Of a stretch of 64,000 bases of DNA, positions 37,480-47,740 are shown in pieces. How positions within the stretch are numbered: position 1 is the stretch's first letter; the number at the start of each line of letters is the position of its first letter. Source of the DNA: Rikenellaceae bacterium (GTDB lineage: Bacteria; Bacteroidota; Bacteroidia; Bacteroidales; Rikenellaceae); contig SUZJ01000005.1 in the NCBI GenBank assembly GCA_015059945.1, positions 124,001 through 188,000 on the forward strand, given 5' to 3'. A program made the translations under genes and the position numbers. The notes under the pieces were generated by a model that saw only the letters and a list, made by a program, of their open reading frames with translations, had not been told where the DNA came from and searched no databases.

Positions 37480-38661
37480 ATGGAAATAAAACTCGACTAT
37501 TCGGACGTGAAATTTGCTGACAATGGCAAACTTAAACTTCTCATAATCGTAGGCACAAGGCCTGAGATTATCCGCCTTGCAGCCGTCATCAACAAGTGTC
37601 GCAAGTACTTCGATTGCATCCTGGCACACACTGGTCAGAACTACGACTACAACCTCAATGGTGTGTTTTTCAAAGATCTGAAACTGAAAGATCCCGAGGT
37701 GTATATGGATGCTGTGGGCGACGACTTGGGCTCTACAATGGGCAATATTATCAATGCCTCATATAAGTTGATGGTGCAGATTAAACCCGATGCAGTGCTG
37801 GTGCTGGGTGATACCAACTCGTGCTTGTCGGTAATCGGAGCCAAAAGGTTGCATATTCCTATCTTCCACATGGAGGCCGGCAACCGTTGCTTTGATGAGT
37901 GCCTGCCCGAGGAGACCAACCGTAGGATTGTGGACATCATCTCGGATGTTAACCTCTGCTACTCGGAGCACGCACGCCGTTACCTGAACGCATCGAGCGT
38001 GGCAAAGGAGCGCACCTATGTTACAGGTTCGCCTATGGCAGAGGTGCTCCACGAAAACTTGGCAGACATTGAGGCCAGCGACATCCACCAGCGACTCGGT
38101 TTGGAGAAGGGCCGCTACATCCTGCTGTCGGCTCATAGGGAGGAGAACATTGATACGGAGAAGAACTTTACTTCGCTCTTTACTGCTATCAATAAGATGG
38201 CCGAGAAGTACGATATGCCCATCCTCTATTCGTGCCACCCGAGGAGTCGTAATAGGTTGACTGCAAGCGGTTTCCAACTTGACCCCCGCGTGATTCAGCA
38301 CGAGCCTCTGGGCTTCCACGACTACAACTGCTTGCAGATGAACGCCTTTGCGGTTGTTAGTGATAGCGGTACTTTGCCCGAGGAGAGCTCGTTCTTCACG
38401 AGTGTGGGCCACTCCTTCCCAGCAGTATGTATTCGCACCTCTACCGAGAGGCCGGAGGCATTGGATAAGGGCTGCTTCATTTTGGCTGGTATCGACGAGA
38501 AATCGCTGTTGCAGGCAGTGGATACAGCGGTGGAGATGGTCCGCAACGAGGACAATGGTATCCCTGTACCCAACTATGTAGACGAAAACGTCTCGACGAA
38601 GGTTGTAAAACTCATCCAGTCCTACACCGGCGTTGTCAACAAAATGGTTTGGAGGAAGTAA
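37480..38661 (+). CDS. capG: UDP-sugar C2-epimerase (CapG/FnlC, WecB-like)
   Basis: VGTRPEIIRLAAVI; HMEAGNRCFDECLPEETNRRIVD; SAHREENID; SDSGTLPEESSFF. Confidence 0.9.
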   Translation: MEIKLDYSDVKFADNGKLKLLIIVGTRPEIIRLAAVINKCRKYFDCILAHTGQNYDYNLNGVFFKDLKLKDPEVYMDAVGDDLGSTMGNIINASYKLMVQIKPDAVLVLGDTNSCLSVIGAKRLHIPIFHMEAGNRCFDECLPEETNRRIVDIISDVNLCYSEHARRYLNASSVAKERTYVTGSPMAEVLHENLADIEASDIHQRLGLEKGRYILLSAHREENIDTEKNFTSLFTAINKMAEKYDMPILYSCHPRSRNRLTASGFQLDPRVIQHEPLGFHDYNCLQMNAFAVVSDSGTLPEESSFFTSVGHSFPAVCIRTSTERPEALDKGCFILAGIDEKSLLQAVDTAVEMVRNEDNGIPVPNYVDENVSTKVVKLIQSYTGVVNKMVWRK

Positions 38662-38731
38662 AATCTAATCATATAACATCATCTCATTTCCACAAGGTAA
38701 CTTTAACTAAATTCATAAGTAGTCGTACAAT

Positions 38732-40006
38732 ATGATGGATGATATGAGCAATGTATACCTAACTGTGTATATACTATTTTGGCTCATCGTATTTATAATA
38801 TATCAGAAAAGAAGGCGTTATTTTGGAACTGCAAGTGTCATTATTCTCTCATATCTAATATATGCGATATGTTCGTATATTATGTATAATGATGAGTATC
38901 TTGGCATTGGCAGAGAACGACTACATTTATTTCCATTTGTATACCTAGGAGCAATGTTACTTGTTGCTATTGCTCCAGCAATGAAATTTAAAGAAGAAAC
39001 CATCTCTATTCGACCTCCAAATTTATTAATTTTGGATGTATTCTCTTATATATTTATCTTTTGTTCAATTATTAGGATTCCAGACATTATTGACAATATT
39101 CAACAAGGTATTGTGTTGTTATTGATGGATCCTTCGGGAGGAGAAAGTTTATACTATGCAACTCACGATAAGATAATTGCAAATGTAGGAGGGGGTATTT
39201 CGAATATATTTGCAATAATATATAATCTATTCATTGATGTTGCAATACTATTTTATTTTTACTATCTAACATTGTCAAAGAGGAAACGAGTTATTATTGT
39301 CGGTTATACTATCTTAATAATATGTTCATTGCTAGATCCTTTATCTCAAGGACTTAGAACGGGTGTACTTATGAAGACTTTTAATATAATTATTGCTTTC
39401 TTCTTAATGAAACCACTATTAGGATCAAAAGTGAAACAGATTGTAAAAGTAGTAGGTACTGTTGTATTTTCATTTGTTATTATACTATTCATATCACTTA
39501 CAATAAGTAGATTTGGAGATAGAAATATCGGTACTCAAGGATCTATGTTATCATATATTGGTCAGGCTAATATTAACTTTAATACATCAATATTAGATGC
39601 AGGTGGAACTAGAGAGGCTAATCGTACATGTAATCTTTTTAAACAAATGTTAGGGTATAGTGACATTCCTCGTAATGTTGTGGAAACAAGGGTCAGATAT
39701 TCTAATTTAAAAATTGATGATAGTGTCTTTTCAACTTTTGTTGGTGACTTTGTTCTTGATTTCGGACCGGTCGTAGCTCCTATTATTTTTATTTTATTCT
39801 CTCTATTTATCAGAAATAAAACTAAGGCAACGAAAAGTGGGGTGATTCAATTTCATCAAGTCATCTTAATATACTTTTCAATGATTATCTGTATGCAAGG
39901 AGGAATGTACTTATTTGACTATTCATACGGTAATAACTTAGTTATTTTAGCATTTGTATTCATATACTTTGTATTTAAATTTGACCGCATATATTCAATA
40001 AAATGA
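38732..40006 (+). CDS. wzy: Oligosaccharide repeat-unit polymerase (Wzy-like)
   Basis: AT-rich, polytopic; large central region and position next to Wzx. Confidence 0.7.
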   Translation: MMDDMSNVYLTVYILFWLIVFIIYQKRRRYFGTASVIILSYLIYAICSYIMYNDEYLGIGRERLHLFPFVYLGAMLLVAIAPAMKFKEETISIRPPNLLILDVFSYIFIFCSIIRIPDIIDNIQQGIVLLLMDPSGGESLYYATHDKIIANVGGGISNIFAIIYNLFIDVAILFYFYYLTLSKRKRVIIVGYTILIICSLLDPLSQGLRTGVLMKTFNIIIAFFLMKPLLGSKVKQIVKVVGTVVFSFVIILFISLTISRFGDRNIGTQGSMLSYIGQANINFNTSILDAGGTREANRTCNLFKQMLGYSDIPRNVVETRVRYSNLKIDDSVFSTFVGDFVLDFGPVVAPIIFILFSLFIRNKTKATKSGVIQFHQVILIYFSMIICMQGGMYLFDYSYGNNLVILAFVFIYFVFKFDRIYSIK

Positions 40007-41457
40007 ATGTTAAAACAAACATATTATTTAGTGGAATTCTAACCTTAACCACTTACATTTTCCCTCTAATAACATTCCCCTATATTTCTCGTGTATTGGG
40101 GGTTGAAGGTGTTGGAATTTGTAATTTCGTTGATAGCATTATTCATTATTTTACTATGTTCTCAATGATGGGTATCTCCACAATTGGTATACGCGAAATA
40201 TCAAAAAATAAGAATAAGCCTATTGAACGTTCCAAGGTATTTTTTAACCTATTAACTCTTAATTTGCTTACGACAATTCTTGCTTGCATAATTCTCATCG
40301 CATGTATGTTATTCGTGCCAAAATTACACGCATACCAAAATATGCTATGGATTGGAGTTGCTAAAATCATTTGTAATACACTATTAATTGAGTGGCTATA
40401 TAAGGGTGTTGAAGATTTTAGGTACATAACAATACGTTCTCTAATAATAAGGATTTTATATGTGGTATCCGTTTTTTTATTTATAAAGAACCCGGCAGAT
40501 TATCCTATTTATTTTGCTCTCACAACAGGCATGGTTGTTGCCAATGCATTTATAAATATGTTCCATTGTCGGAAACTTGTTTCTTTCAATTGGAAGTATA
40601 TTAAAATACAAAGCTCACACTTAAAATCGTTTATTACACTTGGTGCTTATCAGTTTTTAACATCAATGTATATTTCGTTCAATGTCACATTTTTGGGATT
40701 TGTCTCTAATGATATTGAAGTTGGCTATTATACCACAGCAACAAAATTATTTACCATAATATTGTCATTATTTACCGCATTCACTAGTGTTATGCTTCCC
40801 CGAATGAGTTCTATTATATCTGAAGGAAATATCTCGGTATTCAAGTCTTATTTGTCAAAGTCTCAAGAAGCATTATTTGTATTTGTTTTACCATTGATTG
40901 TCATATGTGAAGTATTTGCTCCTACAATTATTAATATTATTGCAGGAGGCAATTATGAAGGTGCCATCACGCCAATGAGAATAATATCTCCCCTATTGTT
41001 GATTATAGGAATAGAACAAATTCTTATTGTACAAATATTAACCCCTTTGAAACAAGACAAGGCTATCTTAATAAATTCTATCATAGGCGCTACCTTGTCT
41101 GTGATTTTCAATATTGCGTTAGTGCCACAATACAAAAGTATCGGATCTTCAATTGTATGGGTAATATGTGAGGTCGCAGTAATGATTTCAGCTATTGTAT
41201 TTGTTAGGAGAAAGGTTGCTTTTGATTTTAGATGGAAAGCTTTTGTTGGAAGAATAATTACTTGTATTGTACTATTCTTTTTTGCTATTTATATCAAGAT
41301 AACAATAACAAGTGATTTTGTTGCATTACTTTTGGGTAGTATTATTGTGGTATTTCTATATTGTTGTGTAGAATATGTGTTATTCAAGAATAGTGTTTTG
41401 GTTAATATTTTAAATACAATAAAAACAAAATGCATAGAACTATTTCAATCGCGATGA
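40003..41457 (+). CDS. wzx: Polysaccharide flippase (Wzx-like)
   Basis: TTYIFPLITFPYISRVLGVEGVGICNFVDSIIHYF...; many TM segments. Confidence 0.88.
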   Translation: MNVKTNILFSGILTLTTYIFPLITFPYISRVLGVEGVGICNFVDSIIHYFTMFSMMGISTIGIREISKNKNKPIERSKVFFNLLTLNLLTTILACIILIACMLFVPKLHAYQNMLWIGVAKIICNTLLIEWLYKGVEDFRYITIRSLIIRILYVVSVFLFIKNPADYPIYFALTTGMVVANAFINMFHCRKLVSFNWKYIKIQSSHLKSFITLGAYQFLTSMYISFNVTFLGFVSNDIEVGYYTTATKLFTIILSLFTAFTSVMLPRMSSIISEGNISVFKSYLSKSQEALFVFVLPLIVICEVFAPTIINIIAGGNYEGAITPMRIISPLLLIIGIEQILIVQILTPLKQDKAILINSIIGATLSVIFNIALVPQYKSIGSSIVWVICEVAVMISAIVFVRRKVAFDFRWKAFVGRIITCIVLFFFAIYIKITITSDFVALLLGSIIVVFLYCCVEYVLFKNSVLVNILNTIKTKCIELFQSR

Positions 41458-42374
41458 CAACCTATAATGGGGGGCGATTTTTGCGAGAACAATTAGATAG
41501 TATATATGGTCAAACTCGTGTTCCTGATGAAGTAATTGTATGTGATGATGGATCTACGGATAACACATTATCAATATTGGAAGAATACAAAGCAACAAAG
41601 GGTTTAAAGTATTTTGTGAATAATCCCAAGTTAGGAGTTAATAATAACTTCTATAAAGCGATATCTTTGTGCTCTGGTGATTATATTGCATTGTGTGATC
41701 AGGATGATTTTTGGCTTCCACATAAAGTAAAAGTTACATTTGATAAAATATGTGAAATAGATGGTGACTATCCTGTTCTCGTTTCTTCGAGGTGTATTGA
41801 TGTTGATGAAAATTTGAACAATACAAAAAAAATAACAAAAATTAAAGATTCAGAACATTATGTAGAAACATATATCAATAACAGAACATCGCAAGGATGT
41901 TCTTTTATGTTTAACACTATCTTGAAAGATATCATATTGAATACACACAATAAAGTTGGTGATAGTGTTATGTTTGATGCCTATATCGCAAGAGTTGCAG
42001 CTATGAGGGGGATTAAGTATAATTTAGGCGAAAGATTAATGCTATATAGACACCACCAAAATAATGTTGTTGCTCGAATTAATGCCAAAAAGTTATCTTT
42101 CAAAGAACACATCTTAGTACAAGGAAGATTTAGAGGATTTCTAAGTGATGAACAAATTGCAAATACCGATATTATTTATAAAATACACAAAAACTATGTT
42201 CAAAATGAAAGTATAAAAGCATTTCTTTCTAAAGTGTCTTTAATAAATGAGACAAAAAGTAAGGCACATTGCTATAAAATTATTATAGGAATGCCTGAAT
42301 TTTCTATTGTCAAAAGGATAAAGATTGTTTTAGCATCGTTTGCAATAGATATTTTTAAATTTTTTATAAAATAA
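41430..42374 (+). CDS. Glycosyltransferase family 2
   Basis: ISIAMTTYNGGRFLREQLDSIYGQT...IVCDDGSTDNT...ALCDQDDFW. Confidence 0.9.
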   Translation: MHRTISIAMTTYNGGRFLREQLDSIYGQTRVPDEVIVCDDGSTDNTLSILEEYKATKGLKYFVNNPKLGVNNNFYKAISLCSGDYIALCDQDDFWLPHKVKVTFDKICEIDGDYPVLVSSRCIDVDENLNNTKKITKIKDSEHYVETYINNRTSQGCSFMFNTILKDIILNTHNKVGDSVMFDAYIARVAAMRGIKYNLGERLMLYRHHQNNVVARINAKKLSFKEHILVQGRFRGFLSDEQIANTDIIYKIHKNYVQNESIKAFLSKVSLINETKSKAHCYKIIIGMPEFSIVKRIKIVLASFAIDIFKFFIK

Positions 42375-42375
42375 G

Positions 42376-43527
42376 ATGCATATTGTAGTTATTTCTCACT
42401 CGTATCCAACCACCAAAACAATTGATTTTGTGTTCGTAGATCAGCTATGTCGGGCTTTTGCTGATGAAGGGCATGATATTACAATTATTGCTCCACAATC
42501 AATTACCAAATGTGTAGTAAGAAGGATACCTATTGTTAGATTTAAGTCCACCATCATTACAGAAGGAGGAAACACTATTTCTTTGTATCGTCCATTTTGG
42601 GTATCTTTAGGTATGCGTATGGGCAAGTTGCGATTATTTCGCAATTCATTCAACAAGGCTGTTAATAGAGTGTTGTGTAAGATAACGAAACCAATAGATG
42701 TTATCTATGGACATTTTTGGGCGCAAGCAATTGCTGCAATGGATTTTGCCCATAAGCGCAATATCCCAGTGTTCGCAGTCGCTGGTGAAGGTGAACTAAA
42801 AACACATTGTAAAATGACACCAGAAGCGATCAAAAATGTACGACAAAGGATACAAGGTTGCATATGTGTGGCAACAAAAAGCAAAAGGGAAAGTATTGAG
42901 GCTGGATTTGTAACAGAAGATAAATGTCGCGTGTTTCCCAATGCGATTAATCCAAACTTGTTTTATCCGCGCAATCGAGAAAAAATGCGTGATAAATATG
43001 GATTTGCTAAGGATGATTTTATCATTGCATTTGTGGGTCAATGGAACTCTCGTAAAGGTGTAAATCGTTTATGTGCAGCATTAAGGCAAATAAATAATTC
43101 TCGGATGAAAGCTATGTTTATGGGCAAAGGTGGGGAGAAACCAATATATCAACACACAATATTTTCAGGCACGGTTAATCATGACATATTGCCCGAGATG
43201 TTATCTTGTGCTGATGTATTTGTTTTACCCACTATTAATGAGGGGTGCAGTAATGCAATTGTTGAGGCTATGGCTTGTGGATTGCCAATCATTTCTTCAA
43301 ATATGGAGTTCAATTGGGATGTGTTAAATGAGAGCAACTCTGTTATGATCAATCCATTAGATATTGACCAGATTGCTAATGCTATAGAATTATTATATAA
43401 TGATAAAAACTTGCGTTTAACTCTATCTAATGGGGCTTTACAAACAGCTTCTGAATTAACGATATCCAATCGAGCCAAAAATATTCTTGATTATATTAAA
43501 TTAAATATCCAAAATAAAAAACAGTAA
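42376..43527 (+). CDS. Glycosyltransferase family 4
   Basis: FVGQWNSRKGVNRL...VFVLPTINEGCSNAIVEAMACGLPIISS. Confidence 0.9.
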   Translation: MHIVVISHSYPTTKTIDFVFVDQLCRAFADEGHDITIIAPQSITKCVVRRIPIVRFKSTIITEGGNTISLYRPFWVSLGMRMGKLRLFRNSFNKAVNRVLCKITKPIDVIYGHFWAQAIAAMDFAHKRNIPVFAVAGEGELKTHCKMTPEAIKNVRQRIQGCICVATKSKRESIEAGFVTEDKCRVFPNAINPNLFYPRNREKMRDKYGFAKDDFIIAFVGQWNSRKGVNRLCAALRQINNSRMKAMFMGKGGEKPIYQHTIFSGTVNHDILPEMLSCADVFVLPTINEGCSNAIVEAMACGLPIISSNMEFNWDVLNESNSVMINPLDIDQIANAIELLYNDKNLRLTLSNGALQTASELTISNRAKNILDYIKLNIQNKKQ

Positions 43528-43539
43528 TCCATATATATT

Positions 43540-44655
43540 ATGAAAGGGAAAAATGCAAGGGTTATTGCGATGTATTTGCCGCAGTATCACCCGATACCAC
43601 TAAACGATGAATGGTGGGGAAAAGGATTTACAGAATGGACCAATGTCGCATCTGCAAAACCCTTGTTTAGAGGTCATTATCAACCTCGCATCCCAGCAGA
43701 TTTGGGCTTCTATGATTTGAGGCTTCCTGAAACTCGTGAGGCGCAAGCAGAAATGGCCAAAGCAGCAGGTGTTGAGGGTTTTATGTATTGGCACTATTGG
43801 TTTGGGAAAGGGCAGCAATTATTAGAAAGACCATTCAATGAGGTATTGGCGACAGGGTCTCCAAATTTCCCTTTCTGTTTAGGTTGGGCAAATCATTCTT
43901 GGAGCAAAAAAACTTGGACCGCAAAAAACAATGGAAACACCCATGGGTATGTGGTTCAGCAAACATATAATCCAAATGAGTACGCAGACCATTTTTATGA
44001 TGTATTACCTGCATTTTTAGACCCTAGATATATTAAGGTGGATGGTAAGCCATTTTTCTTGATTTACGACACTTTAAGTATTCCCAATATAAAAGAATTT
44101 ATTGATTGTTGGCAGAAATTAGCACGTCAAAATGGGTTAGATGGGATTCATTTTGTAGGTAATGTAATGGGACATGTCGCAGAACAAAAAAAAGATGATA
44201 TTATTGCCTGTGGTGTTGATGCCGTTGTATTAAGTAATCTATTTTATGGACAGGTTCATAGTAGGGGGAAAATATCTACTTATTGGCAAAAGTTCAAAAC
44301 TCGCATTTTAAAACTTGGCCCCGAAAGGTATGATTATGGTAGATTTATAAAATCAGTACATAATGAATATGAATCTCGTGAGAATATTTACCCTGTTGTT
44401 TATCCCCAACTGGATAGAACCCCTCGCGCAGGAAAAAATGCTGTTATCCTAACAGGTTCAACTCCCACTCTTTTTGAGTCTTATATGAGAGACACTATTG
44501 AGATTGTTAAACATAAGAAATCTGAACACAAGATTATCATAATCAATGCATGGAACGAGTGGGGAGAGGGGAATTATATGGAACCAGACCTTAGATATGG
44601 GTCTGGATATTTAGAGTCTCTTAAAAAAGTAGTATTTTCTAATTCAAGAGAGTAG
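43540..44655 (+). CDS. WbsX-like (GH99-like) protein
   Basis: AMYLPQYHPIPLNDEWWGKGFTEWTNVASAKPLFRGHYQPRIPADLGFYDLR; IIINAWNEWGEGNYMEPD. Confidence 0.88.
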   Translation: MKGKNARVIAMYLPQYHPIPLNDEWWGKGFTEWTNVASAKPLFRGHYQPRIPADLGFYDLRLPETREAQAEMAKAAGVEGFMYWHYWFGKGQQLLERPFNEVLATGSPNFPFCLGWANHSWSKKTWTAKNNGNTHGYVVQQTYNPNEYADHFYDVLPAFLDPRYIKVDGKPFFLIYDTLSIPNIKEFIDCWQKLARQNGLDGIHFVGNVMGHVAEQKKDDIIACGVDAVVLSNLFYGQVHSRGKISTYWQKFKTRILKLGPERYDYGRFIKSVHNEYESRENIYPVVYPQLDRTPRAGKNAVILTGSTPTLFESYMRDTIEIVKHKKSEHKIIIINAWNEWGEGNYMEPDLRYGSGYLESLKKVVFSNSRE

Positions 44656-44664
44656 ATTAGCGCT

Positions 44665-45891
44665 ATGAACATTCTTTTCTTAACGATGTCATCTGGTCTT
44701 CGTAATATAGAAACCAGTGGTATTTATACGGATTTAGTGCGTAAGTTTCGTGATGAAGGTCATCGTGTATATGTGATTTTCCCTTACGAAAGACGTAATA
44801 ACCACAAGACAGAATTGTCCGTTTCAAATGGAGTGCATTTACTCGGAGTGAAAACACTCAATTTGACAAAGACTAATGTTATAGAAAAGGGAATTGGACA
44901 GGTGTTAATGGAGTGGCAATTCAAATCTGCGTTGAAGAAGTATTGGAAGGATGTTCAGTTTGATATAATACTCTATTCAACACCACCAATCACTTTTACA
45001 AAAGTAATCAAATCTGCTAAACGCAGTAATCCTAACGCAATGACATATCTGCTATTGAAGGATATTTTTCCTCAAAATGCGGTGGATATTGGTATGCTCT
45101 CCAAAAATGGAGTGAAGGGATTGCTATATCGACATTTCTGTCGAAAAGAGAGAGCGTTATACAGAGTATCTGACCATATCGGATGTATGAGTCCTGCCAA
45201 TGTTAAGTATGTGATTGAGCATAATCCTGAGGTAGATCCTGCAATAGTTGAAGTTGCCCCCAACTCATATGATGTGCCTCCTGTGCGTGAATTCTCAGAA
45301 AAAGCCTCCAATGCCATAAGAGCAAAATATGGTTTGCCTATGAATAAACCCATTTTCGTTTATGGTGGCAATATGGGGCGTCCACAAGGAATTCCATTCT
45401 TGATAGCATGCCTTAACGCTGTTAAGGGCAGAGAAGATTGTCATTTTGTGGTCGTCGGGAATGGTACTGAGTATCCTAAAATTGAGAAGTGGATGACGGA
45501 GGTGTCTCCAAAGGCGGTTTCATTATTTAAGACTTTGCCCAAAGAGGACTACGATAATTTGGCTCGTTCGTGTGACATAGGTCTTATCTTTCTTGATTAT
45601 AGGTTTACCATTCCTAATTATCCTAGTAGATTGTTGCCATATTTGATGGAAAAGAAACCAATTTTGGCAGTAACTGACCCCAATTGTGATATGGGCACTA
45701 TTGCTGAGGAAAATGGATACGGATTTTGGTGTCCAAGTAACTCTGTTAGCCAATTTGTCGAGTGTGTTGATAAGATTTTGTCGGCAGATATAAAACAAAT
45801 GGGAGAGAATGGTTATAAGTTCTACCTGAATAACTACACTACCGAGCACACCTATCAGGCTGTTGTAAAGCATAAACAAGATTTGAAATAA
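44665..45891 (+). CDS. Glycosyltransferase family 4 (WbuB-like)
   Basis: FDIILYSTPPITFTKVI...LLKDIFPQNAVDIG...VYGGNMGRPQGIPFLI. Confidence 0.85.
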   Translation: MNILFLTMSSGLRNIETSGIYTDLVRKFRDEGHRVYVIFPYERRNNHKTELSVSNGVHLLGVKTLNLTKTNVIEKGIGQVLMEWQFKSALKKYWKDVQFDIILYSTPPITFTKVIKSAKRSNPNAMTYLLLKDIFPQNAVDIGMLSKNGVKGLLYRHFCRKERALYRVSDHIGCMSPANVKYVIEHNPEVDPAIVEVAPNSYDVPPVREFSEKASNAIRAKYGLPMNKPIFVYGGNMGRPQGIPFLIACLNAVKGREDCHFVVVGNGTEYPKIEKWMTEVSPKAVSLFKTLPKEDYDNLARSCDIGLIFLDYRFTIPNYPSRLLPYLMEKKPILAVTDPNCDMGTIAEENGYGFWCPSNSVSQFVECVDKILSADIKQMGENGYKFYLNNYTTEHTYQAVVKHKQDLK

Positions 45892-45897
45892 ATTGCT

Positions 45898-46509
45898 ATG
45901 TACAAACACTTTTTTAAGAGATTTTTTGACTTTTGGATTGCACTCGTTGCGTTAATTGTGCTGAGTCCATTATTTACTGTTGTAACCATTTGGCTACACT
46001 TTGCAAATAAGGGTGCTGGTGCGTTCTTTTTGCAGGAGCGTCCGGGTAAGAATGCCAAGATTTTCAAGGTTATCAAGTTTAAGTCGATGACTGATGAGCG
46101 TGATGAGAATGGCAAATTGTTACCCAACGAACAGCGAATAACAAAAGTGGGCAAAATAATAAGGTCTACATCAATAGATGAGTTGCCACAATTAGTTAAT
46201 GTTCTGAAAGGAGATATGGCTCTTGTGGGGCCGCGTCCACTTCCTGTTAGATATTTACAATTGTATAGTCCCGAACAGGCGCGCCGACATGATGTGCGCC
46301 CTGGAATTACAGGTTGGGCTCAGATTAATGGTCGAAACAATATTACATGGACACGTAAATTTGAACTTGATGTTCATTATGTTGATCATGTATCCTTGGG
46401 GTTTGATGTTAAAATTCTATTCCTTACCATTTACAAGGTATTTAAACGTGCAGATATAAATACTGGTAATAATAAGATTGGTGCTACTGGATTTGATGGA
46501 ACAAATTAA
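45898..46509 (+). CDS. Initiating sugar-phosphate transferase (PglC/WcaJ family, short form)
   Basis: KRFFDFWIALVALIVLSPLF...FFLQERPGKNAKIFKVIKFKSM...SIDELPQLVNVLKGDMALVGPRPLP. Confidence 0.92.
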   Translation: MYKHFFKRFFDFWIALVALIVLSPLFTVVTIWLHFANKGAGAFFLQERPGKNAKIFKVIKFKSMTDERDENGKLLPNEQRITKVGKIIRSTSIDELPQLVNVLKGDMALVGPRPLPVRYLQLYSPEQARRHDVRPGITGWAQINGRNNITWTRKFELDVHYVDHVSLGFDVKILFLTIYKVFKRADINTGNNKIGATGFDGTN

Positions 46510-46510
46510 T

Positions 46511-47740
46511 ATGAAAAAAATTATAGTCTTAGCAGGAGGCAATGATCAAATTGCTTTAATTAAAGCTCTACGAGAGAGATACGAGGGTGTAGAGATTGTT
46601 TTGATAGATTTCGCGGAAAATCCTGTCGCGAAGTCATTTGCGGACAAACATTTGGTTATTAGCACTATGGATCAAGATGCCGTTTTGCGCGCCACAAAGG
46701 AAGAAAATGCGGATATGATTATCATTACTTGTGGCGACCAACCATTGCCTATTATGGCGTATGTGGCAGAGCAACTCAATTTGCCGTGTTATTTGACATA
46801 TGAACAGGCGTTGAGTCTTACTAATAAGCAGTTTATGAAAGATATAATGATTAATAATGGTATTCCGACAGCAAAGTATTTCGTTGTTAATCGTCAACTC
46901 AACGAGGATATGGTTTCTTCGCTGTCGTTTCCACTCATTATTAAGCCTGCAGATTGCAATGGCTCAAAAGGTGTTCGTAAAGTCGTAGATATAGATGATT
47001 TGCGTATGTACACTCAGCAGGCCATTGAGTTAAGTCGTAGTAGAACGGCTATTATCGAGGAGTTTAAAGAGGGTATAGAGATTAGTGTTGATGCTTTTGT
47101 CAACAATGGTAAGGCTTCGGTTCTTATGACAAGCCAACTGAATAAACATCAGGTCAATGATTCAACAATGGTGATTTATCAAAGTGTAATCCCGGCCCAA
47201 TTGGGTAAGACTGTTCTTGACAAAATAGATGAGATAGCAAATAAAATTGCACGAGCCTATAAATTGTCTTTCTCCCCTCTTCTTATACAGATGATTGTCA
47301 ATGGTGAGGAAGTCTCTGTGATAGAGTTTTCTGCTCGCATCGGAGGAGGTGCTAAATATCAGACAATTAAGGAATATACTGGATTCAATATTCTAAATGC
47401 TAATATTGATGCTATGGTGGGTAAGACTTCGGATATTTCGTTCAAACCAAGTAAAGCTGTAGTGTCAAGATGTCACCTGTATACAATAGGGGGTGTTTTT
47501 GATCGAATTTGGGGTTTAGAGCAACTTATCAAAGAAGGTATTATTGATAGTTATACTCAAACTGTTTCAAGTGGTTGCAAAGTATTGGCTCCACAAGGTA
47601 GTAGCAATCGTATAGGCTCCGTACTGATTAAAGCATCATCGTATGATGAATTGACAAGTAAAATCCAAACAGCCATAAACACTATCAAGGTTCTTGATAG
47701 TGATGGTACTGATATTTTATACCGAAGAATGTATGAATAA
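46511..47740 (+). CDS. ATP-grasp (carboxylate-amine ligase-like) protein
   Basis: PLIIKPADCNGSKGVRKV...IIEEFKEGIEISVDAFV...EFSARIGGG; start refined from 46478. Confidence 0.85.
   Translation: MKKIIVLAGGNDQIALIKALRERYEGVEIVLIDFAENPVAKSFADKHLVISTMDQDAVLRATKEENADMIIITCGDQPLPIMAYVAEQLNLPCYLTYEQALSLTNKQFMKDIMINNGIPTAKYFVVNRQLNEDMVSSLSFPLIIKPADCNGSKGVRKVVDIDDLRMYTQQAIELSRSRTAIIEEFKEGIEISVDAFVNNGKASVLMTSQLNKHQVNDSTMVIYQSVIPAQLGKTVLDKIDEIANKIARAYKLSFSPLLIQMIVNGEEVSVIEFSARIGGGAKYQTIKEYTGFNILNANIDAMVGKTSDISFKPSKAVVSRCHLYTIGGVFDRIWGLEQLIKEGIIDSYTQTVSSGCKVLAPQGSSNRIGSVLIKASSYDELTSKIQTAINTIKVLDSDGTDILYRRMYE

Noticed and set aside
41825-41832. A8 tract in the GT2 gene (and A8 at 44186-44193) as phase-variation sites
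   Set aside because: Such runs are expected in AT-rich coding sequence; no specific support
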